From: Rhodanobacteraceae bacterium
GTDB lineage: Bacteria; Pseudomonadota; Gammaproteobacteria; Xanthomonadales; SZUA-5
Reading direction: 5' to 3'
DNA length: 64,000 bases
Assembly: GCA_016713135.1 (NCBI GenBank)
Contig: JADJPR010000002.1
Span: forward strand, 186,001 to 250,000
Made by a program: the position numbers and the translations under genes. Positions within the stretch are counted from its first letter, which is position 1; each line of letters opens with the position of its first letter. The notes under the pieces were generated by a model. That model worked only from the letters and a program-made list of their open reading frames with translations. It was not told where the DNA came from and did no database searches. Positions 43,815 through 52,069 of the stretch are shown one piece after another.

Positions 43815-46452
43815 TCCGGCGCGCCAGCGAACCACCGTCGCGGACGTGCTCGGGCGCCTGGAAGGCGTGCGCAAGTCGGGCGACGGATGGGCCGCGCGAT
43901 GCCCTGCTCACGACGACCGCAACGCCTCGCTATCAGTCACGGAAGGGGCCGGCGGGCGCGTGCTGCTGCACTGCCACGCGGGATGCTCTTTCGAGTCCAT
44001 CGCCGAAGCTGTCGGCATGGGCCGCGGACACTCCGCGCCGACGCCCAAAGCGCCGCGCGCGCCGAAGCCGACGAAGGTCGAGGCCGGCGAGCTCGTCGCG
44101 CCGATACCAGCCGACGCGCCACCCATGCCAACCACGCCGCGCGGCATGCCCGCGCCTTCCACATGGTGGACCTACCGGAACGCGGACGGCCGCGAGCTGT
44201 TCGCCGTCTTCCGGTTCAACACCGAGACGGGCAAGGAAATGCGCCCGCTCACCCTGTGGCGCGAGGCTGGCGCGCTTCGGTGGCGCTGGAAGGGCTGCCC
44301 GACGCCTCGCCCGCTCTATGGGCTGGATCGGCTCGCCGCGCGCCCGGATGCGCCCGTGATCGTCGCTGAGGGCGAGAAGGCCGCCGACGCTGCCGGCGAT
44401 CTGCTGCCGGGATTCGTGGCAATCACCAGCGCGGGCGGATCGAACGGCGCGAAGCATGCGGACTGGTCGCCGCTGGCTGGGCGCCGCTGCACCATCTGGC
44501 CGGATGCCGACGAACCGGGCGCGAAGTACGCCGCGGAGGTCGCGCGATTGCTCCGCGAGGCGGGCGCCGCATCGGTTGCCGTCGCCGACCTGGACGCGCT
44601 CGCCGCGCTCGCTGGTGCTGACCTGGCGGAAGGCTTCGACGCCGCCGACGTGGTGGGAATCGAGCCGGCCGCGCTCGCCAAGTGGATCGAAGGCGCGAGC
44701 GAACACGCAGGGCCGGCGGAGCCGCCGACGCTGCCGCGGTTCGAAGTCGTGGAGTTCATCAAGGGCTGCCGCCCTGGCGTCTACTGGCACGGCGTGAAGC
44801 GCGACGAGGAAACCGGCGAGGAGCGCCCGCAGCCGCCGGTGTGGATCTGCTCGCCGCTTCGGATCACGGCGAACACGCGCGACGAGCACGGCAGCGAGTG
44901 GGGCCGCCTGCTCGAATGGGCCGACCGGGACGCCCGCGCGCACCGATGGGCGATGCCCTGCGAGATGCTGGCCGGCAGTGGCGAGGAACTTCGCGGGGCA
45001 CTGCTGCGCGGGGGCGTGGAGATCGCCAGCCATCCGCAGGACCGCCGCCGGCTGATCGACTACATAGCCTGGAGCCGCCCCGAGATCACGGCGCGCGCGG
45101 TCGCTCGCACCGGCTGGCACGGGGCCGCGTTCGTCTATCCGCACCGCACCGAGGGCGACACCCGCGCGGAGCCGATCTTCTACCAGGGCGCGCACGCCGA
45201 AGGCCTGCGGCTCGGGATCGGTGGCACGTTGGAAGGATGGCGCGCCAAGGTCGCGACGCCGGCAGCCGGAAATAGTCGGCTTGTCCTGGCGCTGTCGGCG
45301 AGCTTCGCCGCGCCATGCCTGGGCCTGCTCGGCGCCGAAGGGGGCGGGCTTCACCTGCGCGGCGAATCGAGCACCGGCAAGAGCACGGCGCTTTTGCTCG
45401 CCGCGTCAGCCTGGGGGCCGCCGGACTACCTGCGCACCTGGCGCGCGACCGATAACGCGCTCGAAGGGATCGCGGCCCAACACTCTGACCTGCTCCTAAC
45501 CGTGGACGAGATGAGCGAGCTACTGCCCAAGGTGGCCGGCGCAACGGCGTACATGCTCGCGAACGGCAGCGGCAAGAGCCGCGCGCACCGCGACGGCACC
45601 GCGAGGGCCGCCGCGCGCTGGCGCCTGCTGTTCCTCTCGACGGGTGAAATCGGCCTGGCCGATCTGATCGCCGAAGCTGGCGGGCGTACCAGGGCCGGGC
45701 AAGAGGTCCGCGTTATCGACCTTCCGGCCGATGCTGGTGCAGGCCTCGGGCTGTTCGAGCGATTGCCGGCGGGCATGCGCCCGGGTGCCTTCGCCGATGC
45801 GCTCAAGGACGCCGCCGCGACGCACTACGGGCACGCGGGGCCGGCATTCGTCGCCGAGCTGGCGAGCCGCCACGGGGAGGCACGCGAAGCCCTCCGCACG
45901 GCACGCGATGCCATCGCCGCCACACTCGCGCCTGCCGATGCTGCCGGGCAGGTCCGCCGCGTGGCGCAGCGGTTCGCGCTGGTGGCCGCTGCTGGCGAAC
46001 TGGCGACGGAGTACGGGCTCACAGGATGGACCGAGGGCGAAGCCGCCCAAGCCGCCGCCGTCTGTTTCCGCGCATGGCTCGGCGCACGCGGGACAACTGG
46101 CGCCGCCGAACCCGCAGCAATGCTGGCGCAGGTTCGCCGCTTCCTGGAGGCGCACGGCGAAAGCCGCTTTGCACCGATGGACGAGACCGACAACCGCGCC
46201 ACCATCAACCGGGCCGGGTTCCGTCGTGAAGCGGCAGACGGCAGCGGGACAGAGTTCCTTGTGTTGCGCGAGGCGTTCAAAGTTGAGCTGTGCAAGGGCT
46301 TCGACCATCGGGCCGTCGCGAAGGCGCTCGCGGACTGCGGCGCATTGAAGCGTGATGCAGACGGGGCAGCCACCCGCAGCGAACGACTACCGGGGGCAAA
46401 GGATCGCGTGTACGTCATTTGCCCCGCCATCTGGAGCGACGGCGATGCTTGA
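43804..46452 (+). CDS. Phage-type primase-helicase (zinc finger, Toprim, DUF927)
   Basis: The 882-residue protein has an N-terminal zinc-binding primase motif (CPAHDDRNASLSV, LLHCHAGCSFESI). A Toprim-like region follows (VIVAEGEKAADAAGDLL, IWPDADEPGAKYA). A DUF927 helicase-like ATPase then carries Walker A GESSTGKSTALLL and Walker B LLLTVDEMSELL. This is the P4 alpha/Pri-Rep type of replication protein used by satellites and integrative elements. The start at 43804 overlaps the preceding gene. A repeat block resembling an origin lies immediately 3'. Confidence 0.92.
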   Translation: MPPDPARQRTTVADVLGRLEGVRKSGDGWAARCPAHDDRNASLSVTEGAGGRVLLHCHAGCSFESIAEAVGMGRGHSAPTPKAPRAPKPTKVEAGELVAPIPADAPPMPTTPRGMPAPSTWWTYRNADGRELFAVFRFNTETGKEMRPLTLWREAGALRWRWKGCPTPRPLYGLDRLAARPDAPVIVAEGEKAADAAGDLLPGFVAITSAGGSNGAKHADWSPLAGRRCTIWPDADEPGAKYAAEVARLLREAGAASVAVADLDALAALAGADLAEGFDAADVVGIEPAALAKWIEGASEHAGPAEPPTLPRFEVVEFIKGCRPGVYWHGVKRDEETGEERPQPPVWICSPLRITANTRDEHGSEWGRLLEWADRDARAHRWAMPCEMLAGSGEELRGALLRGGVEIASHPQDRRRLIDYIAWSRPEITARAVARTGWHGAAFVYPHRTEGDTRAEPIFYQGAHAEGLRLGIGGTLEGWRAKVATPAAGNSRLVLALSASFAAPCLGLLGAEGGGLHLRGESSTGKSTALLLAASAWGPPDYLRTWRATDNALEGIAAQHSDLLLTVDEMSELLPKVAGATAYMLANGSGKSRAHRDGTARAAARWRLLFLSTGEIGLADLIAEAGGRTRAGQEVRVIDLPADAGAGLGLFERLPAGMRPGAFADALKDAAATHYGHAGPAFVAELASRHGEAREALRTARDAIAATLAPADAAGQVRRVAQRFALVAAAGELATEYGLTGWTEGEAAQAAAVCFRAWLGARGTTGAAEPAAMLAQVRRFLEAHGESRFAPMDETDNRATINRAGFRREAADGSGTEFLVLREAFKVELCKGFDHRAVAKALADCGALKRDADGAATRSERLPGAKDRVYVICPAIWSDGDA

Positions 46453-46891
46453 CCTCCCGAAGATCCTTGCGGCTGTCTCGGCTGTCTCGGGAGTGCGTGC
46501 CACCACCGAGACACGAGAAACCCAAGCGGGGCGCGCTGTCTCGGCTGTCTCGGCTGTCTCGGCTCAGAACAGCAATGACGCGAACGTATTCGATCCGATG
46601 CAGGAAAAGCCGACGAACGGCGAAAGGCTCTCGCGTAAAAAAGGAAATGACCGAGACAACCGAGACAACCGAGACACCAGCAACGGCGCGGGCTCCGGTG
46701 TCTCGGCAGCGGAACAGGCAACCGAGACAACCGAGACACCAGCCGAGACGCGCCGCGCCTGGCGCATCCGATTCACCAGCGGCGACCGCTGCACCGCTGT
46801 TCACCCTTCACCCGTAACCGCCGACGAAGCGCGCGCCGATGCCCTGGAGCAATTCGGCGCCGGCCGCGTGGCCGGCATCGAACCAACGTGA
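46445..46891 (+). CDS. Low-complexity ORF spanning the repeat block
   Basis: 148 residues, overlapping the primase stop by eight bases. It encodes repeated SAVSAVSA and DNRDNRDT/TETTET peptides because the DNA repeats are 9 bp, so the frame is kept. The C-terminal 45 residues (RRAWRIRFTSGDRCTAVHPS) look like ordinary protein. It may be translated, but the DNA repeats are more likely what is conserved. Confidence 0.5.
   Translation: MLDLPKILAAVSAVSGVRATTETRETQAGRAVSAVSAVSAQNSNDANVFDPMQEKPTNGERLSRKKGNDRDNRDNRDTSNGAGSGVSAAEQATETTETPAETRRAWRIRFTSGDRCTAVHPSPVTADEARADALEQFGAGRVAGIEPT
46471..46739 (+). repeat. 9 bp iteron-like repeats in opposite orientations (candidate replication origin)
   Basis: GGCTGTCTC units occur at 46471-46490 (two) and 46535-46562 (three). 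Near-complementary CCGAGACAA units occur at 46651-46677 (three) and 46722-46739 (two). Single related copies (CCGAGACAC) lie between. The two sets flank a stretch relatively rich in A/T (CGTAAAAAAGGAAATGA near 46634). It is directly downstream of the primase-helicase, the position of iteron origins in several phage satellites. The function is inferred. Confidence 0.6.
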
Positions 46892-47037
46892 CCGCGGGTC
46901 CTCCCGCGGCGCCCAGCTCCCCACGGGTGCGCAGAGCCGCGGTTTTCGACAGTTTTCCGGCCCTAAGGCCTCACCACCACCAGACCGGGCGTCCTTTTGC
47001 CGCCTGCCCATTTCGCCCGCTGATGTGAGTCGCAGCC
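46892..47037 (+). other. Non-coding spacer with possible packaging-site-like sequence
   Basis: It contains GGGTCCTCCCGCGG followed by an inverted GC-rich segment and CGACAGTTTTCCGGCCC, just upstream of an HTH gene. I recall comparable GGGTCCTTCCC-type motifs before small-terminase genes at phage cos sites. Low certainty. Confidence 0.25.
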
Positions 47038-47460
47038 GTGACCAAGCTCCGCGTTCTGCTCAACCCAAGAGAGGCGGCCGACTACCTTCGGACAACGGTT
47101 GGCACCTTGAAGGCCTGGCGCCACCAGGAGCGCGGACCGCTGTTCGAGAGATCTGGCAGGCGTGTGCTCTACGACTTGGGCGAACTCGACACCTACCTTG
47201 CTGGCGAGCGCTCGCGAGGTGAATACAGGGCAATGACGCCGGCGCCGCCGCGCCCGAAAGTAGCCACGTTGGCGGACGTTCTCCCGGCCGACGTCTGGGA
47301 GTTCATCCGAGAGACCGCGCTCCAGCAGCGCACGACGCCCGCTGACCTGATCCGGCAGTGGGCGACCGATGTGCTGGTGAGGCGAATCGTTAGCTACCCA
47401 AGCGAGGGATGGGATGGACCTGAATTCGATGATCGAGCTGGCGCAGTTCCAGACCGATAG
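47038..47460 (+). CDS. HTH protein of the integrative element (excisionase- or small-terminase-like)
   Basis: 140 residues with a GTG start. The N-terminal MerR/excisionase-type HTH reads LLNPREAADYLRTTVGTLKAWRHQ then LYDLGELDTYLAG. The C-terminal half contains VRRIVSYPSEG. A DNA-binding role is clear; the position after a possible packaging site makes a small-terminase role conceivable, but a regulator is equally likely. Confidence 0.65.
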   Translation: MTKLRVLLNPREAADYLRTTVGTLKAWRHQERGPLFERSGRRVLYDLGELDTYLAGERSRGEYRAMTPAPPRPKVATLADVLPADVWEFIRETALQQRTTPADLIRQWATDVLVRRIVSYPSEGWDGPEFDDRAGAVPDR

Positions 47461-47641
47461 TTACCACGCCGCAGTTGACCGCGCAGCTACGAGGCTGGAC
47501 AAGCGATCCAGGCCGCGCGAGCCGCGCATCCCGGACTTCACCCCTGGCGCCGGCTCAACGCCCACCGAGCCAAGCTCGGAGCCGCGTGCAGATGCTGGCG
47601 AAGTCGAAGCGCTCGCGCAGCGCATCGTGAGCTACCAATGA
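47414..47641 (+). CDS. Small hypothetical protein
   Basis: 75 residues, starting inside the 3' end of the HTH gene with GAGGG upstream, and overlapping the next start by ATGA. Helical N-terminus, Pro-rich middle, C-terminus EALAQRIVSYQ. No family recognised. Confidence 0.55.
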   Translation: MDLNSMIELAQFQTDSYHAAVDRAATRLDKRSRPREPRIPDFTPGAGSTPTEPSSEPRADAGEVEALAQRIVSYQ

Positions 47642-48048
47642 GCGCTGAGTCTGTGCTCGCCGGCATCAAGGCGAACACCGTGAGCATGCCCCGCGAGATG
47701 GTGGCGCAGCTGGTCGCACAGGGCGCCAGTCCTGAAGAAATGCGCGAGGCCTGGGGAGACTACAACGCAGGTTACCAGTCCGCGGCGACCGCCGCGCGCA
47801 CCGCCGAGCGCCAACGCTGCAAAGCGATCCTCTCGTTGCCGGAAGCCAAGGACCGTGCTTCGATGGCCAAGCACCTGGCGCTTGAAACCGACCTATCTCC
47901 GGACACCGCCGCCCGCCTGCTCGCCACGGCGCCGACGGAGAGCGCACCCACCGCACGGCCCAACAGGCTCGACCTCTTCCTGGCCGAGGCGGCAAATGCA
48001 GCGGAGCCCAGCGTCGATGCCGTCGCCCGCCGCGTCGCCAACTACTGA
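47638..48048 (+). CDS. Hypothetical protein of the integrative element
   Basis: 136 residues, helical, starting at an ATGA overlap. The C-terminus DAVARRVANY resembles the tails of the two preceding ORFs. Phage scaffold or protease C-termini sometimes look like this, but the similarity is too short to assign. Confidence 0.6.
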   Translation: MSAESVLAGIKANTVSMPREMVAQLVAQGASPEEMREAWGDYNAGYQSAATAARTAERQRCKAILSLPEAKDRASMAKHLALETDLSPDTAARLLATAPTESAPTARPNRLDLFLAEAANAAEPSVDAVARRVANY

Positions 48049-48058
48049 CGGAGACAAC

Positions 48059-48169
48059 ATGCGCCGCTCCGAACAACTCGCCGACCCCACCAATCCCGAC
48101 AGCTTCGAAGACGACGGTGCCGACCGTCTGCCGGCCGTGACCGCCGCGCGCCCGTCGCCGCCCCGATGA
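48059..48169 (+). CDS. 36-residue hypothetical peptide
   Basis: ATG 48059 follows GGAGA at good spacing, and the stop overlaps the next ATG (ATGA at 48166). The acidic product (MRRSEQLADPTNPDSFEDDG) is supported only by its place in an overlapping gene chain. Confidence 0.4.
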   Translation: MRRSEQLADPTNPDSFEDDGADRLPAVTAARPSPPR

Positions 48170-48333
48170 TCCGGACTTTGCCGCGCAAGCTCGACGCCAC
48201 GCCACACAGCAAGCTCGTCGCGCTGCGCTACCAGTGCGACACGCTACGTGCTCTGGTCGCCGTGCACGATGCCAAGATTCGTGCGGCAGAACACCAGCCT
48301 CGCAAACGCAGTGAGGTCGATCGAAGAGTATGA
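48166..48333 (+). CDS. 55-residue hypothetical protein
   Basis: It starts at an ATGA overlap with the previous small gene. Basic and helical (KLVALRYQCDTLRALVAVHD), ending at TGA 48331-48333. No family recognised. Confidence 0.45.
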   Translation: MIRTLPRKLDATPHSKLVALRYQCDTLRALVAVHDAKIRAAEHQPRKRSEVDRRV

Positions 48334-48676
48334 GAACGAGCCCATTCGCAGACGTCCCGAGCAATCGCCCGGGTGGATTAACGCACTCGCCAGTTGCGAC
48401 CAGGCGCGCGCCGAGATTCGGAATGAAACGGAAGCCAGTCGAGAGCTTCGCGAAGACCTTCGTGCGGCCGATGCGCTGGTCCGGCGCTTGAACGAATTCG
48501 AGCGAATCTACGGCGTAAGCGAAGGCGACGCGGGCAGGACCGTACTGGTTAAGTTGCTGATCGGGACGTTGAAGTCAAATGGCAGGACGTACCGACCAGG
48601 CGAGAGTTTCCAGCTTGACGAGCCGACGGCCCTCGGCCTCGCGAGCCGCCGCGTCGTCGAAATAATGGGAGCCTGA
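48269..48676 (+). CDS. Hypothetical protein with DUF7210-like C-terminus
   Basis: About 135 residues; the start is uncertain (48269 or further in), since it overlaps the previous frame. The middle is coiled coil (RAEIRNETEASRELREDLRA). The C-terminal 45 residues (VLVKLLIGTLKSNGRTYRPG) match a short beta domain found in many small phage head/tail-region proteins. Confidence 0.55.
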   Translation: MPRFVRQNTSLANAVRSIEEYENEPIRRRPEQSPGWINALASCDQARAEIRNETEASRELREDLRAADALVRRLNEFERIYGVSEGDAGRTVLVKLLIGTLKSNGRTYRPGESFQLDEPTALGLASRRVVEIMGA

Positions 48677-48678
48677 AC

Positions 48679-49170
48679 GTGCTGATTCGCCGACCCACTC
48701 AAGAACAGATGCAGCCGATTGACGCGCTGCGGGTCCAAATCGCGGAACTGAAGGCGCAGGTGCGCCAGACCAAGGCGCTTCCACCCAGCGCCGACGAGAT
48801 CGCCGAACGAGTCTCCGCCATCGGTTCGCACGGAACTGACGAAGTTCGCCGCAAGGCGCTTCGCGCCAATCTCCTTGCTGAGAATTTCCACGCCGTGACG
48901 GCCTTCCAGACGCTGAGCGCAATGTCTCCCGCCGGCATGGTCGCCCTGTGCCTTGGCGACGCCTTCGCCAAGGGGCTCGCTGCCTTGTGCGCCGATGCCG
49001 GCGCCGGCATCACGAGCGCAGACCGGAAGCAGCGCCTGGAGACCCTTGCAGCCGAGCTCGATTCCATGGAGCGCAAAGAAGAGTCCCTGCTTGCAGCACT
49101 CGAGTGCGACGGCCTCATCGTCCGGCGGCGCCCCGATGCTCGCCCCGAGATCGTCCTCGGAACCAGTTAG
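48679..49170 (+). CDS. Coiled-coil hypothetical protein
   Basis: 163 residues with a GTG start two bases after the previous stop. Helical coiled coils at both ends (ALRVQIAELKAQVRQTKAL and LETLAAELDSMERKEESLL). No family recognised; it lies just before the tape-measure remnant, so a tail-assembly role is possible. Confidence 0.6.
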   Translation: MLIRRPTQEQMQPIDALRVQIAELKAQVRQTKALPPSADEIAERVSAIGSHGTDEVRRKALRANLLAENFHAVTAFQTLSAMSPAGMVALCLGDAFAKGLAALCADAGAGITSADRKQRLETLAAELDSMERKEESLLAALECDGLIVRRRPDARPEIVLGTS

Positions 49171-49300
49171 CGGCGGCGCCGCAAAGGGGGATTAGCCGGC
49201 GAGTGCCCCCCCCTGCTGAAAAACCCCGGCAGCCGCCGCGCGTAGCACCTTGCGCGCGCGTGAGGCGGCATTTGATCGCTTCGCAACGCAGAGGATAACC

Positions 49301-50589
49301 ATGGCCGACTACACATCCGACGTTGAACTGGTCCTCCGGACTGCGCACGGATCTGACCGAGTTCAACCAGGGCCTGGAACTCGCCGGGAAGACATTCGGT
49401 GCACTCAAGGGCGTGGCCAATTTCTTCGTTGACCAGGCGAAACAGGCGGGTACGTTCGAGGAAGCGATGGCCGCGGTTGAGGCGGTCACGGGTGCAACGG
49501 GCGACGAGTTCAAAGCATTGGAGGCGGCCGCGGTGGCGGCCTCCGAACGCACCCGATTCAGCAGCGTTCAGGCAGCAGATGGACTCGCCGAGCTGGCGCG
49601 CACTGGCTACAGCGCTACCGAAGCCATGCAAGTGCTCAATCCTGCCCTTGCGATCGCGCAAGGACAGCAACTATCGGTTGCGCAGGCCTCCGAGTATCTC
49701 ACCACCACGATGACCCAGTTTGGGCTCGGCGCCGGTGATGCGGCACGCGTGGCGGACGTACTGGCGGCCACGGCAGACAGCAGCAAGACCAGCGTGCAGC
49801 AGCTCGGCAACGCCCTCAGCTACGTCGCGCCGTTGGCGAACCAGGCGGGGCTCAGCATCGAGGAAACGAGCGCGATTATCGGCGCACTTGCAGACCAGGG
49901 ATTCCGCGGCGAGCGCGCCGGAACGGCGCTACGCAACGTCTTCAGCTCCCTGTCGGATCCGAGCAGCAAGTTCAGCCAGGCGCTGCGCGATGCCGGGATC
50001 GAGTCGCGCGACTTCACTACTGTGGTCGAGCAGCTCGCAGCCGGTGGCGACATCGGCACTCAAGGCCGGCGAGACGATCGCCGAGTCTGGCGACAAAGCG
50101 ACAGAATCTTGGAGGCGAACCCGGGAGGAAGCGGAAAAGACCGGGGACACTTTCCAGGAGGCGGCGACGAAGGCCGAGCAATCCTCGGAACGAATCGTTG
50201 AATCATCCCGCCGCACGTCCGAGGCAATGCAAGATCAGCGAGCGCAAACCATCGAGCTGTCCGAAGAATGGCGCGCGCTGGCTGATGCCATCGGCGTGAA
50301 CACGATGTACTGGGATCGCGCGGCACAGAATGCGGAGATGGCAACCGAGCGCAACACGTCGAAGCTGAGGCGCGAAGCGCTGGAAGAAACCGAGCGGGCG
50401 CTCGACAAGGTCATCGTGAAAGAGAAGGAGCTTGCGCAGGTCCAGGCGCAGGCCGGCGCGATCAACTACGGAAGCGCCCAAAGCCCGGCGCCCGGTGGGT
50501 CTCTTGGCGCACGGCCCGCACGCGTAGAAGTCGTGTTGCGCAACGAGCAGGCGCCCGGCTCTTCCCCGGCACGGTTCAGCCCTGACTAG
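49301..50589 (+). pseudogene. Phage tail tape measure protein (TP901 type), frameshifted and internally deleted
   Basis: The start is MADYTSDVELVLR with GAGG before ATG 49301. The conserved TP901 region follows in another frame from about 49345 (TDLTEFNQGLELAGKTFGAL, SVQAADGLAELARTGYSATE, GLGAGDAARVADVLAATADS). At about 50058 the frame shifts again to a coiled-coil tail (LKAGETIAESGDKATESWRR) ending at 50589. The whole is about 430 residues, well below usual tape-measure lengths, so much of the middle is missing. It is a remnant of a tail module. Confidence 0.85.
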
Positions 50590-50751
50590 GTCAGAGAGCT
50601 TGCCGCCATGGTGATCTCCGAGATTCAGCGGGATCAGAGGTTGTAGGACAGGCTGGCTGGCAAACTTCCCGACAAGCGGTAGGCGGATGCACCACTTATC
50701 GCCATCAATCCGCGTAGGGGAAGGCGTGTAGAACGGCCGAAATCCGGGCAC

Positions 50752-50784
50752 AAAAAAGCCCCAAGATTCAACACCTTGGGGCTT
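50752..50784 (-). terminator. Rho-independent terminator now serving tRNA-Ser
   Basis: Read on the minus strand: GCCCCAAG, loop, CTTGGGGC, then six T, starting six bases after the tRNA 3' end. It belongs to the element side of attR and resembles the original terminator at 40458-40488 in form but not in stem sequence. The rest of 50590-50789 shows nothing else. Confidence 0.85.
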
Positions 50785-50787
50785 GCT

Positions 50788-50879
<92 letters not shown>

Positions 50880-51008
50880 TGAACGGGCGTCGTCAGTCCC
50901 TTGCGGGGCTGCGCGGTGAAGGGGGCGGAGCATACGTTCCGGCGGGCGCGGCGACAAGCGCCCGGTGTCGGCGAGTTCTCGATCGCCCACGCCGGACTCG
51001 TGTCAAGA

Positions 51009-51094
51009 GCGGGGCAAGGGGAAGGGGGCAAGGGACCCAACTCACCGCAAAGTTCCGGCATGTCGCGGTCCGCGTCCCCTGACCCCTGCCCCGC
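51009..51094 (+). repeat. Spacer hairpin E: GGGGCAAG-type arms
   Basis: Left arm 51009-51036 (units of GGGGCAAG/GGGGAAG) and right arm 51073-51094 (GTCCCCTGACCCCTGCCCCG) pair imperfectly. It lies in the 446 bp spacer 50880-51325 between tRNA-Ser and the phosphatase gene. The remainder of that spacer shows no gene. Confidence 0.6.
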
Positions 51095-51325
51095 CTTTCC
51101 ACCCCCGCTTCGAAAATGCAGTGTCCCCTTTCGGCGCAAGCCTGCGTTTGCCAGGAATCCGATGTTATCGGCGTGTTGCAAGCCGTGGAGGCGCACGGCA
51201 TCCTATCGGCGAGGGAGGCCTTGCTTGCATACTCTGATCCGACAGTTTTCCGTTCCGTTCCGTGCCCGGCGAATCGCCGCGGGCGCGGCCGCCGATTGAC
51301 CGCCCTTCTTGCGCGACCGAGCATC

Positions 51326-52027
51326 ATGATCGAATTCGGACACGGGACGCATACCGGGCTGCGGCGCGAGCACAACGAGGACACCTATTGCGCGGACCCT
51401 GACATGGGTTTGTGGCTGGTGGCCGACGGCATGGGCGGCCACGAGCACGGCGAGGTAGCCAGCGCGCTCGCGCGCGACGTGGTGATCCGCGAGGTGACCA
51501 AGGGTCAGGCGCTGGCCCCGGCCATCCAGTCGGCCGACGAAGAAATCCTCCGGCACACCATCGAGAAGCGCAGCGAGCGCCCGATGGGCACCACGGTGGT
51601 CGCGGTGCGCGTGCGCAACCACGACTACGAAGTGGCCTGGGTCGGCGACAGCCGCGTCTACCTGTGGAACGGCGGCAGCTTGCGCCAGATCTCTCAGGAT
51701 CATTCCTACGTCCAGGAGCTGATCGATCAGGGCGCGATCAGCGCTGCGCAGGCACGCACGCATCCACACCGCAATGTGGTGACCCAGGCGCTCGGCGTGA
51801 CCATGCCGGACCAGCTGAAGATCGAGAGGCTGCGCGGCACGCTGCAGCCGGGCCAGTGCCTGCTGCTGTGCAGCGACGGCCTGACTGAGGAAGTGGAGGA
51901 CAACCTGATTGGCGAGATCATCGCCCGCGGGCTGTCCGCGCAGGAAACCGTGGACCACCTGATCCTCGCCGCGCTGGACCACGGCGGCTCGGACAACATC
52001 ACGGTGCTGCTGGTCAAGTGCATCTGA
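51326..52027 (+). CDS. PP2C-family Ser/Thr protein phosphatase
   Basis: 233-residue metal-dependent phosphatase with the standard motifs: REHNEDTY near the N-terminus, LVADGMGGHEHGEVAS, MGTTVVAVRV, VAWVGDSRVYLW, LLLCSDGLTEEV and GGSDNITVLLV. The metal-binding Asp residues are all present. It faces the Ser/Thr kinase at 52070-53503 (convergent, 42 bp apart), a likely antagonist. ATG 51326 gives the usual short N-terminus. Confidence 0.95.
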   Translation: MIEFGHGTHTGLRREHNEDTYCADPDMGLWLVADGMGGHEHGEVASALARDVVIREVTKGQALAPAIQSADEEILRHTIEKRSERPMGTTVVAVRVRNHDYEVAWVGDSRVYLWNGGSLRQISQDHSYVQELIDQGAISAAQARTHPHRNVVTQALGVTMPDQLKIERLRGTLQPGQCLLLCSDGLTEEVEDNLIGEIIARGLSAQETVDHLILAALDHGGSDNITVLLVKCI

Positions 52028-52069
52028 TGCGCGGCGCCGAAGGGCGCCGCGAAACCGTCAGGAAAGCTT

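Noticed and set aside
46471..46739. CRISPR array
   Set aside because: Units are only 9 bp, contiguous, in both orientations and without unique spacers or cas genes.
49250..49432. Separate small gene in front of the tape measure
   Set aside because: Its MADYTSDVELVLR segment is the proper start of the tape-measure protein; the rest is out-of-frame sequence.
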